A stretch of 64,000 nucleotides of DNA from Isoetes taiwanensis (GCA_021234155.1 JAJEKV010000035.1:1800001-1864000), one strand, 5' to 3'. Positions 32,590-45,197 are shown, counted from the stretch's first letter. Notes: generated by a model not told the origin, from the letters alone. Numbers and translations are program-made.

Positions 32590-33903
32590 CTAGGCATTGG
32601 AGAAATTGAGATCTTCTTGTCTTAGTATAGGTTCTATCAAGAAGGACCTCCGGAACAATCTCAAGTTGATCATCTGTCCTTCCAGTAAATCCGGTGTCTC
32701 CAATACTTCCTCTGGGTTAGGAGTGTGCCTCTTCAGGAGACTTACGTGGAAAACTCTATGGATGTAGGATTGGTTGCCTAATTTTTTGGTTATCCTGAGT
32801 AGTCCAGCCCACCTTGGAGCAAACATTTTGCAATTGCCAATGCGGAACTTCACTTGTTTGACCTTGATCTTCAACCAAACTTTGTCCCCTACTTAAAACT
32901 CTCTTACTGTTCTGTGTTTATCTGCTATGTTCTTCTGCCGACTTCTTGCTACTAGAAGGTATTCCCGTGCATGTCAGCTAGCATCTGCTGGGATACTTCT
33001 ACCTTGGACAAGCGATTGTGCCAAGTGTCTGGAGTCAAGCATTGGTAATCGTAGTTGATCATGAATGGCGACATTTGAGATGACTCCTGCTTGGTACTAT
33101 TGTATGCAAACTCCACCAAGTGGATGAAGTCGTCTCACATCGATTGCTCGTTTGGACATAGCTTCTCAAGCGTGTCTTCAAAGTATCCAATTAAATGCGG
33201 CTCCATCGCCCATCTATCGAGAATCATGCTCATTGACGACTTAGATGCGAATGGTCTTTGAAGAGATCTTGCCAAAATGCACTCATGAACTTAGAATCTC
33301 TCTCAGAGATTATCTCTCTTGGCATCCCATAGAGTCATAAGATCTCCTTTGTGAATAACACGGCGGTATCTAATGCCGTGTCTATGGTCTGCATGGCATA
33401 AAATGTGCCCATCTTTGACAACTTATCATTTCACGACCATTAAGGCATCCTTGCCCTTTATGGTTCTAAGGAGCCCTGTTATGAAGTCCATGCTAATTAC
33501 CTTCCATTTGGCATTTGGCAATGGCAATGGCTCTAGCACTCCCGGAATTCAAAGTTGTTCTGCCTTCGTCTGCTGATATAGCTGGCACTTTCGAATATAC
33601 CTGGCTATCTGCTTCTTCATGTCGGGCCAGTAATAGTGACTTCTTATCTTGAAGTAGGTTTTCATAAAACCTTCGTAGCCAGCTATTGGGAATGGAGTAT
33701 CAACTTCCTAACCCCGGATGACTCTAGTACGCACAATTTGTTATTATGGTAATGGTACAATAGATTACCTTCCTTCTTAAAATGCTTGAAGGTCTCCCAC
33801 TCTTTGTCCGTTCTTGCCTCCTTGGAAAGGCTTGCCCATGCTTCCTTAAAGTCTCGGTCCGCTGGCAAGGTTTCTTCTATCTTCTTGCCAAACTCACTGG
33901 TGA
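32590..33903 (-). pseudogene. Gypsy integrase remnant
   Basis: At 33683-33903 the frame shows the segment before the integrase zinc finger (LLYHYHNNKLCVLESSGVRK). Between about 33.4 and 33.2 kb, broken frames match the catalytic core (LYGMPREIIS). At 32590-32874 the integrase C-terminal region (YIHRVFHVSLLKRHTPNPEE) is recognisable. Several frame changes and stops separate them. Type: chromovirus-like, by motif style only. Confidence 0.75.
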
Positions 33904-34826
33904 CACAAAACCCCCAAAAAAGAATCATTACCAATTTTTTAGTGTGGGTTAATATATTGAATAATCATTACTAGTTACATAATGTGGTTCTTCTTTATAG
34001 TTTGTTATGCTAGTTTGTTCCCACAGTTCACCTTCTTAATTTCTTATGGTAGTTTGTTCATATGGTTTTTAATGATATTTTATTAATGTAGATCATAACC
34101 ATTCATGGTTTCAACTTTAAATCTTTGTGCAACTCAAAATGGTTACCCTATGAAATCGTCTACATCTTTCCATAGAAATCAATGGTGTCCTAGACACCTA
34201 AATGTTTTTTCTTTTAAACAAAAATGTAGATGAAATGCTAATGGTTTTTCCATCAAGATAGTAAAGGCCTTGCATTTTAACATATTTGTATTGGGACAAT
34301 AAGTAGTAATGAAATTTAATGTTTTATGATGAGTGTTTCTTCAGCAAACTATAATCTTCTATATGTACGACTGGTATTGACTTCTATAACAAATTAAGAA
34401 TGTTCATTTAACCATCCCATTGTTGTTTTAGATGAGAAGAAATGTACAATTTTTATATTAAAACATGGAATCTTTCCATGAGAACCCCATGTGTGTTTTG
34501 ATAGATTTGCAATAATATAACGTCCGAAAAGCCCTATAAGAATGTAAAGCTAAAGGGACACAGGGATTTGAACCCTGGTATATCCATTTTTTCAGCGATA
34601 AAATGACTATTACATTTATTAAGTTTCACTTTTAAAATTCAGCAGATTAACTTCCAGCTAACTAGTTGCAATGCTAAACAAAATCATGCAACTGTTAATT
34701 AAAAGTCCAAAAAGGACTGTTGCCTCCATTACATCATTTAAGCTCAGTGGTATGATAAGCCATGTAACCATTTTGTGGTTTCTGTGGTGTAAGTTTCATT
34801 CTAAAATCTAAGACAAGAGCATCCTT

Positions 34827-35390
34827 CCTCGCATATCTGCAGTATGCCCGCTCTGTCTTTCGGATGTTGAGACTCTTGAGCATTGTCTCTTTGATTGTCC
34901 TGAGGTTCAACCAGCGTGGTCCTGGCTACAAGGTTTGTTTAACAGTACATTGGACTGCCGATGCATCCTGTTGGCGTCCTATCCCAACGCATGGCCTCCA
35001 GGTAAACAAAGGGCATTTCATCTTGGTTCCGGTTGGCTCCTATGGTCGATATGGGAGCGTCGCAGACACCACATCTTTCAGGGCATTTATTCATCTGCAC
35101 ACAGTGTATTACGGTGGCCCAGAAAAAGATATTGACAGCCTACGAGTGTTCCTCCCTTCTTCTTCTTCTTCTTCCTTGACTCAGAACTGGTGGAACGCAT
35201 CTGGATTCAGTATCTTCGAATTGATTCTTATCATTAGTCTCCTATTCTGGAGTAAGTACATTGTGCTCCAGGCTCGTGCTCCTGTGGCATCTTTGTATGC
35301 TTACACAGTTAGATGAGACATGTAATTTTTGTACTTTTTCTCTGATTAATAAACTTTTTGGCTTTCATCCTTCAAAAAAAAAAAAAAAAA
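34827..35390 (+). mobile_element. 5'-truncated LINE 3' end with poly-A and 15-bp target duplication
   Basis: GACAAGAGCATCCTT stands before it (34812-34826) and GACAAGAACATCCTT after it (35391-35405). It ends in a 17-nt A tail after AATAAA-type signals. The coding part is the zinc-binding end of reverse transcriptase (CPLCLSDVETLEHCLFDCPE, WLLWSIWERRRHHIFQG). Confidence 0.9.
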
Positions 35391-35770
35391 GACAAGAACA
35401 TCCTTTTTTTTAAGAATACACTGCAAAATTGATAGAAAACTATACTTAATAGACCACTTGAATTTAAAACACATTCTAAACTTACCGTCCACTTTCAAAG
35501 GTGCTCAGCAAAGGGATTTGCTCATCCAGATCGTAGTAGAACACTTATAAACCTGCTGTCGCGTACTATATATGCTCTTGTTGTGTGGATGTCCTGAGAA
35601 CAAAATGTAGACCATATTTTCGCATTATCCTTTTGGAATTGCCACAGCTAGTATAATGTCCTGAAAAGGGATTACGTGCCGAAAATTCTAAAAACAAATT
35701 TAATGACAACAAGCTTTCAATTTAAGATATAACCAGCATAAATTGCTTCCTAAAGGAGGGCATAACGTAC

Positions 35771-35866
35771 CAGCTTTCCAATGATACCAGCTTTTCAACA
35801 GTAGTAGAACCAACAAAGATAACTTTGTCAACATAGGAGATGATAGCTTTGCCTGTTTCGGCATAA
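35771..35866 (-). pseudogene. Captured aldehyde dehydrogenase exon (ALDH22-like)
   Basis: A 96-bp open stretch between an AG acceptor and a GT donor on the minus strand reads YAETGKAIISYVDKVIFVGS then TTVEKLVSLES. This is the NAD-binding segment of plant ALDH22A1-type dehydrogenases (xAETGEAxxSxVDKxIFVGST). No neighbouring ALDH exon is recognised, and it lies within the CACTA-like element, so it is best read as a gene piece picked up by the transposon. Splice sites are still good. Confidence 0.75.
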
Positions 35867-36539
35867 CTACATCAAACAGGAATATAATATATAAGGTACA
35901 AGAAAATAACATGTGAATTTTACAAAGACATGCTTGAAGGCAAAGCCAACAATACAGCAAGCTAGAATCTGCTGTGACAAAATTTGGAAATCGTCCAAAC
36001 AACAGGAGATCCATTAATCTTCAAGAAGCATCTCCACACATATCAGGATTCAATAACCAGCATGGTTTGACAAAAATTATGATAGCAAGGATTTCAGACC
36101 ATAACTAGAGGATATGACAGATCTCATTGGGTAAATACCTTACAAAGTGCCCATACATGATAATTTCATATTTATGTCCAGCCATTATTAAGTATCTCAC
36201 ATTTCCACTATACCGCTATATGTAAACAAACTAAGCACTTCTTTACATGGGAACATACCTCAACAGTAATTACGTAAATGAGATCTACAGGTGCAGCTTA
36301 AATTATCTGCAGATAGAAGCAGCCATACCAACTGGAAAGTTCAACCACCTTTAGAGCAAATAAGAATAATATTGAACAAACTTGGTTGAAGTAATGAATA
36401 CCAAATTGATATCAATCAACAACTACTGCATTACATTTCACAACCTCAAAGGTAAAATCCATATAAAGATGAGCAAGACATATAGCAGGAAAACTGGGAA
36501 GAAGCAGAACCTATTAAAAAACAAATAAGAAGGCAAAGA

Positions 36540-36640
36540 ACTATCCCATTACCTTCAGCTTGTCCTGCAAAATTAGTTCATACCGATCCAATGTTCGGCT
36601 GCATCCTTCCATAAGCAAGTTGTAAGCAAAGCATGGATTT
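36540..36640 (-). other. Possible captured exon of unknown gene
   Basis: On the minus strand, FAYNLLMEGCSRTLDRYELI followed by LQDKLK is open and ends at a GT donor at 36552-36551. It looks like real coding sequence but I cannot name the gene. The 5' limit is unclear. It lies within the CACTA-like element. Confidence 0.35.
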
Positions 36641-36885
36641 ATCGAAGCATAATATTGTGGCAGCATGACGATAAAGAAATGGCAGAAAGAAAGACCAAAG
36701 AGTTGAAATTCATCCCGCAGCTCTGGACCTCTGTTGTGCAGCAGTCCTCCAAACGGCAGCCCTTTCCTTCTGCCCTAACTTTTCCTCTCATACCTTGAAA
36801 AATAGGGATTCGATATAGGCCCTTAGAGATCAATCTCCAACATTCAATCTTGGCCCTTCTAAAGGAACGAGACTTTTTCTTAACT

Positions 36886-39060
36886 AAGGAAGGAAGGAAG
36901 GAAGGTATTTTTATAGATCCCACGGAGACCAATCGGTCTATGGGACCCAATACAAAAAGCGCAGACAAGCGGATTACTACCGGATTAAAAACCCCGCCCA
37001 AGGGTTTTGAGGAAAAACCAGTGGCAACAATCAGCACCGCTAACAATTTGTTCCAATATCTGAAATGCAAAACACACAAATATATACACTCATGCACCGT
37101 GCGTGTAGTGCCCGATCGTCGGGCAGCCGAGGCGAGGGGCAAAGGTGTGCTCGCAGAATCCGGTACCTCGAGATATGCGACCCCCAGAGCGCGTCGACGG
37201 CGGTGTGTTCATCATCAAATGTAGGGGCAAGTCCGCCGCGTACTAAAGGGAACGTATCCCGGATCGTGAATCTTTGGGCAACTCGGAAAGTGTGAGACTC
37301 ATCCTCAATGGCACCCGTTTGGCAAAGACAGACCGAAGGTTGTTGCGGCGGGGCTCCCAATCCACCTGCCGTGCCGATGCGAAGATGGTGGGCACAATGC
37401 GAATGGAGGCAATGAGCGCACTTTTCAGCGGTTGGGAGCGAGTAGAGCTGCGGGCCCCGCCAACGCAGGGTGGATGTGCTCCTTGTAATGGGCGTTTTGA
37501 CCTGCTCTAGAGCGCCCGGGGTTCGAGCTTGCCAAGGAAGCAAGCATCCAGGTACTCCGCCCGGTTTATCCACGATCGGCCTCTGTGTCCCCATGCATGC
37601 ACGTGCTCTGCACGCGTTCCATCTGGCGAACCAGCGATCTCCCTTACCCTCCAACGGGCCACAGGCAGCTTGCGGGCCCATTGCCCGAAGTGTAAGCGGT
37701 GCGGGGCCGAGCATCACCCATATTAACCACTTTACGAAAATAGGCGATATGTCTATCAAGGGGCTGCCGTGGCGGCAAGAATCGATTTCTGCTGAGGAGA
37801 ATCGATAGAAATTTGAAGGTTTCACCCAAGTGCGTTGCCAAAAATGCCTATACGCACCTGCTCCAAATCATTCAGTTGCCAAAGAGGATGACCGCCCCAA
37901 ACCTACGACCCGTCTGAAGGGCCATTTCGACCCGGTAGCAGATGTGGTGATGGCCCCAATCATAGAGCTCTACGGTGGATCAAAGTTGTTACGCATGGCA
38001 TCTGGCGCTTTCGACAATTTGTCGAAGCGGATGGGCGCCTCCCAACAGGCGGGTGGAGGGGAACTCCACCCCTAGGTACTTGTAGGTGGGCGTGACCTCC
38101 GTGGTACATCCCCAATATGTGAGTGCAAGAGGCGTGGGGTGGCGTGAAGAGGATATGAGAACCACCGGTCTTGGCGATTCAGCGCATGTCCGTAGCCTGG
38201 CCGCGAATGTGTCTAGGGCATCCAGATGAGACCGCATAGCTTGGGGTGTGGGCGGAAGGTCAACATCGTCCCGCGATAAATGAGTGGCGGATGACCCGGT
38301 GCAAAAGCTGTATGCCACCCCCCCATGCTCCGGTAAGCCGGGGCTCTAACCGGTCAATGTAGAGGCAAAAAGTGTTGGTGAGAGGGGCAGCCCTGCCGGA
38401 CCGATATCTTGGTGAATGCTTGGCCGGCCGGTGCATCCCGCCAAAACAACTCTCATACAACCGTATATGGCATTACAGACATGTGCGGCGCAACCCGATT
38501 GACGCGATCTAGCCCCATAGCTTTTCAGGGGCCAGTATCAAAAGCGCCCAGCGAAGTCCACAAAGCGGCAATACAAGTTCCGCCGTCGTTCATTTTGTCT
38601 TCAATCAATGCCCCTGGTGTAAAGATATGGTCAATCATTGAGTGGCGGGGTCTAAAGCCTGCTTTGTGTGAGGGCTTCGACATTGTCGCCGCCTCTGCCA
38701 CCGGGTCAAGCCGCCTTTCGAGAATGCCGACCAGCGGTTTGGCAAATCTTGAAGCCGACCATGATCGTCCGTGAATTGGTAGGACGATTGTGGAGTCGCT
38801 TTGCCTTGTGAATGGGGACAACCCCGCGTGGTCCATTGTCGGGGAAACCTTCCCCGCAATGCTCGTTGAAGCGGGGTAGTGAGGATCGGCACTAAGCGGC
38901 TGCCCGCCCATTTGAGTAACTCGGCACGCATACCATCGAGGGTCACCGCCTTTCCATTAGCCGACCATTGCGGGCCCTCCACAACATCCTCCTCGCGAGA
39001 ACCAATGGGGGCCATCCGTGGGGGTATGGGCGTCTGGCGTCCACGGTGGGTCATAGAGCT
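36886..39060 (-). pseudogene. Degenerate LINE reverse transcriptase with (CCTT)n end
   Basis: Broken minus-strand frames show RT core motifs (LVGILERRLDPVAEAATMSK, SMIDHIFTPGALIEDKMNDG; about 38.55-38.8 kb), the thumb region (DVDLPPTPQAMRSHLDALDT) and the C-terminal zinc-like part (CLCQTGAIEDESHTF, about 37.3 kb). A (CCTT)n run at 36886-36905 (GGAAGG on the plus strand) may be its 3' tail. The 3' UTR, at 36.94-37.04 kb, holds the GGGCGGGGTTTTTAATCC hairpin core of the R-family repeats. Confidence 0.75.
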
Positions 39061-41137
39061 GCTTTTAAAATCGCATTCCCCGCTACAGTTTTCTTGGACC
39101 TATCGCATATGAAATGCATGTTTATGCATGTTGCTCCACTTCAAAAATATGCCACTCGACATAGTATGCGGGAGGCCTATTTTCCATCCCAGATTAACCT
39201 AATCCTAATCGCTTTAACCCATCCTAATTTCTTTTTTCCACAAAACCAAAAAAAACAAGAACCGTTCAATTCAACTATTGAACATGGAGGCCAAATTATC
39301 GGCCGTACACATGGCAGCCACAATGAGAACTCAGAGAAAAGCGGAGTTGTGTTGCAACGGAGAAAGCGGAGAACTCGGAGAAAAGCGAAGTTGTGTTCGC
39401 GAGCAATATGCAGAAGAAAAAAAAAGGAAGGCGTTTTGTCAACCCAATTGCCTCACAATTCTGCTCCAATATCAAAACACCGCCGCTTTCTATAATGATC
39501 AGGACCCAACCCAATTTGCATAAATTTCAAACTCATTAGGGAATGAGGACCCAATTGGCCTCCATTTCAGGTATGTAACAAGGTCGGCGATGGAGTATTC
39601 TCAAACAGCCGATTCATGACATATGTGTCTTTTATACATGATATTCAGGTATACTCTGTCATCAGAAACCGTTGCCCTTTGCCAAGCCAGCAGAGCAATA
39701 AGTAGCAGAAGCAGCCCTGATTCAACATCAAATAACTTGAAGTACCAAAGAACTTGATTCAACATCCTTGATTCATACCCCTGATTCAAAACCCATTGTT
39801 TCAAACATAGCCTCCAGCAAAATCGGCCTGTATTAGCTTCCACAGACCCTTTGGCGCTTCTACCCATGTGGAAAGAGAAGCTTGCTTGGCTCCAATAAAA
39901 TCAGCAAATTGCTGCCAAGCGTCGTCGATTCCTGCCAAGCACCTGCTTTGTCGGCTGCTTCATGCCAAGCCACAGCTTTTGCATTTCCGTTCATGGCTAA
40001 TCACATCGTCCATAATCGACCACATCCCCAATCTGACGGCCCAAGCAATAACCACCCAAAAAATTTTGCAACAGACGCTCAAGGAATTTATTGGGAAACC
40101 TGCTTGCCATAAAGTAAAAAAATAACACCACTATATTTATTTAAATCATATTGCATTAAAAGTTTTTAACTATGCCTCAAAACTGGCATTTTGATTAGTT
40201 GACCATGTCCTATATAAACATGTGAAACATAAATAAGGAGAAAAATGCAAACAAGAATAATAACCACATTTGCACCAATGGCCTAATAATTAGATCTCCA
40301 CGCTCCAACCTTAAATCTTACCACCTTGGCAAATGATTCTTGCATCCTATACTCTTTGAATAGCCAAGATTCAACTACAATGAAATATCATACATTCCAT
40401 TTAAGATGCAAATCATGCAAACAACTTTCATTTTAATAAGTGGAATTAAATCGACATGGACTATAGTTTGCCATACGATTTAAATTCCTTAGTCCCTTGC
40501 ATGACAAAGGAAGATCACCAACATAACATGAAGCAAAATATATTGTATTAACTGGCCCAATGAAATAAACTCCGCAACAACACTTTATACAAGAAAAACA
40601 GGTTGAAGAGCATCCATGTGCTTTGTTTGTCCAAGTGCCTTGAGGCAACCGATAAATCCATCATTTCTCAAACCTCAACTACAAAATAAAGATGATATGA
40701 AGCAAAGTTCGTATTCTATTCGAAATTGAATCTAGAGAGGTCAATGTCATGTTGCATCAGTACCATATAATTGATCAATAGTTTAACAAATGTTTATGCT
40801 AGCAAAAACTATGTCATATACATTGGCTAATGTTGGACATAATTGAACTAGCCACCAAACCATGTGACAGTTCGCATAATGGTTTTGTCAAGTCATTACT
40901 AGTTTTATTGAACTATTATCTATATGCATGAAGCTATCTCATAAACTATAATTAGTTTTAATAAATCAATATAGCATTGAGAACCAACATTGAAAACCAC
41001 TATCAATTGTAACAAATCACTATGGCATATGCTTTTCTTCTTTCAAATATATTCATGCATAAGAAACCACATATATCATGGTTTTTAGAGGATCTAGTAG
41101 TGTTTAAACATAGTACTAAATATTTGGAGGCCTTGTG
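39061..41137. other. Right part of the CACTA-like element, no gene recognised
   Basis: AT-rich, with an A-rich section at 39.23-39.45 kb and many stops. The last 300 bp carry short subterminal repeats of AACCATxxTAT type. The 88-aa open frame at 39601-39867 (-) has no recognised domain. Confidence 0.4.
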
Positions 41138-41621
41138 TGAGTATTGATATGGCATTGCAATGGACTCTCGTCGTCAAAGGATGCTTTGAGAGCGCGTCCG
41201 CAACCACGTTGAGCTTGCCTGGTTTGTATATGATGTCAAAATTGTACTCCTTAAGGAACTCCATCCATCTCCTTTGTCTCAAGTTGAGATGTGTTTGGGT
41301 GAAGACATACTGTAAACTCTAGTGAGCCGTATCTAATTGGTCCTTCCCAATAGATAGTGTCTCCATATCCTCAATGCTCTCACCATTACTAGCGACTCTT
41401 GATGATGAGTTGGGTAGCGCATTTCGGCATCGTTCATTTTCCTTGAATCATACGCTACAACCCTCTTCTCCTGCATTAAGACTGCACTTAGCTTGCTAGC
41501 GTCAGTTGCCACCAACTTATCTTTCTCTGGATCTGGCAACGTCAAGACTGCGGCAGTCGTTAAAGCTTCTTTCAACGTCTCGAATGCTGCTTTGACCTTC
41601 TTTTGCCAATAACTCGCCCAA
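41138..41621 (-). pseudogene. Gypsy RNase H segment
   Basis: Frames at 41333-41600 (LTTAAVLTLPDPEKDKLVAT, EMRYPTHHQESLVMVRALRI) and 41141-41282 (RRWMEFLKEYNFDIIYKPGK, NVVADALSKHP) are the RT-linked RNase H of gypsy elements. A frame break separates them. Its right edge is the Helitron-like element, its left edge the CACTA-like element. Confidence 0.85.
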
Positions 41622-42635
41622 TCTTTTATCTTCTTTTTTATTTTGGTAAGGGGTTGGGAAATGTGCCTGGAACGCCGCAGTGCAGACGCATGCGGCGTTC
41701 CCTTCTGGCCTGAGTTCCCCCTTGCGGCATCCCCCAGCATTTAATTCAAATTTTTTGAAGTTGGCCGAGCCGACAGCATTGAAATTGAATGACGACGAAT
41801 TTTGGATACGAAACTCAGTTTCGCGCTTCTGGCTCTTGCGCTGGGTCGGATCTTTGGAGTTGTGGAGGTCTTCAGCTGGGCGGCAGGTGAGGATGGAAAC
41901 AAAGCAAAAATCTGAAGTTGTTCTTACCAATACTAATAGGGATGCTGTTTTATTCTTCAGGTCTCTCCCACTTTTTACTCACGAAGTAACGCAGACCCAG
42001 CTATAATCGTATGTTCCTCCTATTTACCATATCAGGGTCTCCATTTCGAACTGCTAATCATTTCTTTCTTTGGCAGGAACAGGGAGAGGAGTCATCTTAC
42101 TGTGCAGCCCATCTTCCCAGCGCATCTTACATTTGCAAGGTGATTCAGAGGTGAGGATTTTATCAAACATAGAATTGGGCCTATGATCAAACAAGTGAGC
42201 TTTTTGCAACTGGAGACGTGAATAAATTCCTGAAGGGGAGCACTCATCAAAAATTTATTCTCTGTTAAAGTAGGCAGCCATCTAGCCATAGTTTCCTGTA
42301 CTTTTATTAAAGCTCAAGACTTTATTCCGTTTTCTTCCACGCCTTTTCCTTTTTACCCCTGAGATTTTCTTTCCTTGGTTCATTTGCTTTGTTATAGAGC
42401 TTGATCTTGCTTCTGGAGCTCGAAAATGGTGACCTTATAAGACTTGAAGACGCAACCTGCCAACGGTAGAGTCTATTTCTCGAAATGGTACATAAAGGGT
42501 GTCAAGAAAGATGATGAAAACTTGAGCTCTCAGGGGTCTTTGTTCAGAAACGTTGTGCGTTTAGATTTCCGTGCTTATTTGCCGCATTTTCAGAACCATC
42601 TCGAACTTGCATCTCGACTCTGTGCTTTATTCCAG

Positions 42636-43440
42636 ACCGCATCCAACTCCCGCTGGTTGCAAAAGAGATTTGATGCACTTTTTTAGTATGCCTTTCTTTT
42701 GTGTGGCTATGGTGGCCTTACGAACCTTGAATTCGATCCTTGGATCCTTGAATTTCTGATCAAACCTTTAAGTCAATTTATCATCCAAGGACTAATATTA
42801 ATGAAGATTACACAGGACCAATTTCTAAAGCATTGCTATTCATGTTGATGTATTTGTTTTGTTTTACAAGCAATTGGAGACTTGCCACGATTGAAGATCT
42901 GTCCATTTTTCTGGCATTTAACATTCAATCCTATGTTTTGTTGTTCCCTTTCAGATTTCTTTGTAGGTCTTGATGATTCATATACGAAATGCTGTTGTGA
43001 ATGCTTGAAAAAAGAGGTACCATTATTCTGGTTTCATGACCTTTACAATTTGATAAGTTTTTGTTTGATGTTAGATATATAGACTCTGTTTGGCTTTGCT
43101 TCTTTGGTTCAAGTTCTCCAGATCAAAAGACATTTCTGAACTTTCTATCATATGATTTGCATCCAATCCTTGCAGGTTGCAAAAGAGATTTGATGCATTT
43201 TTTTAGAATTCCTTTACTGTGTGGCTTTGGCAAAGCACCAACTCTACTGGAGGAAAACGAAAAGTGAAAATTTGTATATTTGGCCAGTTGGAAAAGAAAT
43301 GAGGATGCAGAAGTGCAGCAGATCTGCCTTATGGCAGACCGCATCCAACCCTCGCAGGTTGCAAAAGATATTTGATGTACTTTTTTAGCATTCCTTTACT
43401 GTGTGGCTATGGTGACGCACGAACCCTACTGGAGATCTAT
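42636..43440 (+). repeat. Three dispersed copies of a ~100-bp module
   Basis: Copies at about 42636-42735, 43160-43260 and 43335-43440 share GCATCCAA(C/T)C, GGTTGCAAAAGAGATTTGAT, TTTTTTAG and TTTACTGTGTGGCTxTGG. They are diverged from each other. They may be exon-like remnants of a tandemly duplicated captured gene. Confidence 0.65.
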
Positions 43441-44939
43441 CAAGTATGCCAAATTAGATCTTTTCGTTTCTTCTCTGATTCTTCATTTTAACACTTTTCC
43501 GGATCCTTGAATTTCGATCAAAGCGAGGGCGGCATTTACGTGCCGACACATTAATCTTCTGTAGTTGGTTGATGGTTGGTGCTTGAAAAATCTCAAACCC
43601 TATTTTGGAGCCTCCAATTTTAATACCAGTTCTCAGATCCCAACAGCGTGCCAAGTGTAGAACCTTACTGATTGGAATAAATGTGGCCATGAGAGCATTA
43701 ACAATCTTTGTTACTTTTACGCCATAGCTGATCCCAGAGGGAAGCGAGCGGGGGATGATTTTGTCAGCTCAGATTCAAACTAACATGCTCAGATAATATA
43801 GGATAAGCATGACCCCATGTGTTGTCTGCAGGATTTCCCGGCGATTTGCTGCCTGCAGGATGTATGAGCAGTGCCAGTGCAATATCGATAAGGATGTGTT
43901 ATATCTTTTCACTTTGGTATGCTTCTATTCCATCTCCATTTCTACTCCCTCTGCAGATGGCTGCTCTATGCTCTATGATTTGTGAATGATGCAAACAGAT
44001 TTTGGACGATCTGTGAAGGAGGTTTTGCATTTTTACCTAATGTACAATTGTTATAATGTCCATAAAATATTTGGTAGGAACAATCACATAGCAAATAGGC
44101 TTTGGGTTTCCATGGATAACAATTGTGGGATCCATGAATTTTCAAAATGTCAGGAATATATTGAGGAACAGATGTTGGAGACAACTGTGTTCCATTTTGT
44201 GTCGGGCCTGCAAGGGAGAAAATGTCAATTGCGTATGCCTAACTAATCCAATCTTCTGGAACTTTTTAAGATCAGGTTTGCTACAACAAGTCTTAACTTC
44301 TATATTTTCAAGAAACGCAGCCATTCAGTTATATGTTGTTTTAGCTTATCCAGATAGCAGATAGCTGCTTGATAATAATGGATAGAAATAAAAATGACAA
44401 TGGAGGCTGCAATGTCAATGTTCAACTTCCATTTGTATACTAAACATATGTTAAATAGGTTGTTAACTTGCAACTTGGATCGGCAAGGAAGAATTAATGT
44501 ATTTGTGTATTGCCGGTTACTAGGTTACTATAAACAGGGACCTGCTATATGCGACTATAGCATGCGACTATTTTAGCCAATTTTATAACTGCATTTTAAG
44601 TTTGTAATAACGAAAATGGCATTTGTATCATTGTAGCAGATGTACTTATTCACAGGTCTTACCAAACTGAGGAAATTACATAATGACGACGTCCAAATTA
44701 TTCTTCTATCAAATATAGTTCGTTAGCATTTAGGCTTCAACAATAATGTATGTTTCTCAGCTTCACATGTATTGCTAGAAATGTTGCATGCCTTCAGAGT
44801 CTATATCTTTATTCATCTTTCACTTCCCTATTACAGATATCTGTAAATACAAAAACATTGCCCTACACTTTAGTTACATCTATTGATTTCAACAATGCCA
44901 AAGGCCCAAGTAGATAAGAAACCACTACCATCATTTCCA

Positions 44940-45160
44940 ATTCCTAATCCACTAACCTATGTACTCTATTTTATCTATACGCTCCATGATATCGATCTAT
45001 TCCATCACATCTATCTATCTATTGCATTTTACCTATCTATTCCAATCCTCCCATTCCCTTCTATCCAACCATTATATTCTATCCAACCATTATATTCTAT
45101 CCACATCCCATTCCATTCCACCTACACATTCTATCTACATCTGCCTGTTCTGCACGTCTG
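44940..45160 (+). repeat. Pyrimidine-rich ATTC/CTAT low-complexity tract
   Basis: Irregular TCTATC, TATTCCA and CCATTCCA units just inside the 3' end of the Helitron-like element. Confidence 0.6.
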
Positions 45161-45197
45161 CAACTAATGCCCGGCATCGCCGGGCATACGTTTCTAG

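Larger units (their letters stand above)
33904..41137. mobile_element. 7.2-kb CACTA-like element, TGA target duplication
   Basis: The ends are CACAAAACCCCCAAA (33904) and, inverted, CACAAGGCCTCCAAA (ending 41137), 12 of 15 matching. TGA is present on both sides (33901-33903 and 41138-41140). Removing the element and one TGA rejoins the two halves of the gypsy pol frame exactly in phase. Ends starting CACxA with a 3-bp duplication are the mark of the CACTA/EnSpm group. No transposase is seen, so it is non-autonomous. Cargo: a LINE 3' fragment, an aldehyde dehydrogenase exon and a LINE RT remnant. Subterminal AT-rich repeats (GGTTAAYATATTGAATAA) recur at 18.46 kb. Confidence 0.85.
41622..45197 (+). 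mobile_element. 3.6-kb Helitron-like element inside the gypsy pol gene
   Basis: All terminal Helitron marks are present: host A at 41621, element start TC, a GC-rich 9-bp hairpin (ATGCCCGGC, ATC, GCCGGGCAT; 45167-45187), six bases, then CTAG at 45194-45197 and a host T. Gypsy pol sequence flanks both sides (RNase H left, RT right). There is no RepHel gene, so it is non-autonomous. Inside are exon-like pieces, for example FWLLRWVGSLELWRSSAG before a GTGAGG donor and EQGEESSYCAAHLPSASYIC, which I cannot assign, and three copies of a 100-bp module. Confidence 0.82.

Noticed and set aside
37040-37825. 261-aa minus-strand ORF as a host gene
   Set aside because: Its only recognisable part (EDESHTF region) is the LINE RT C-terminus; the rest is decayed LINE sequence.
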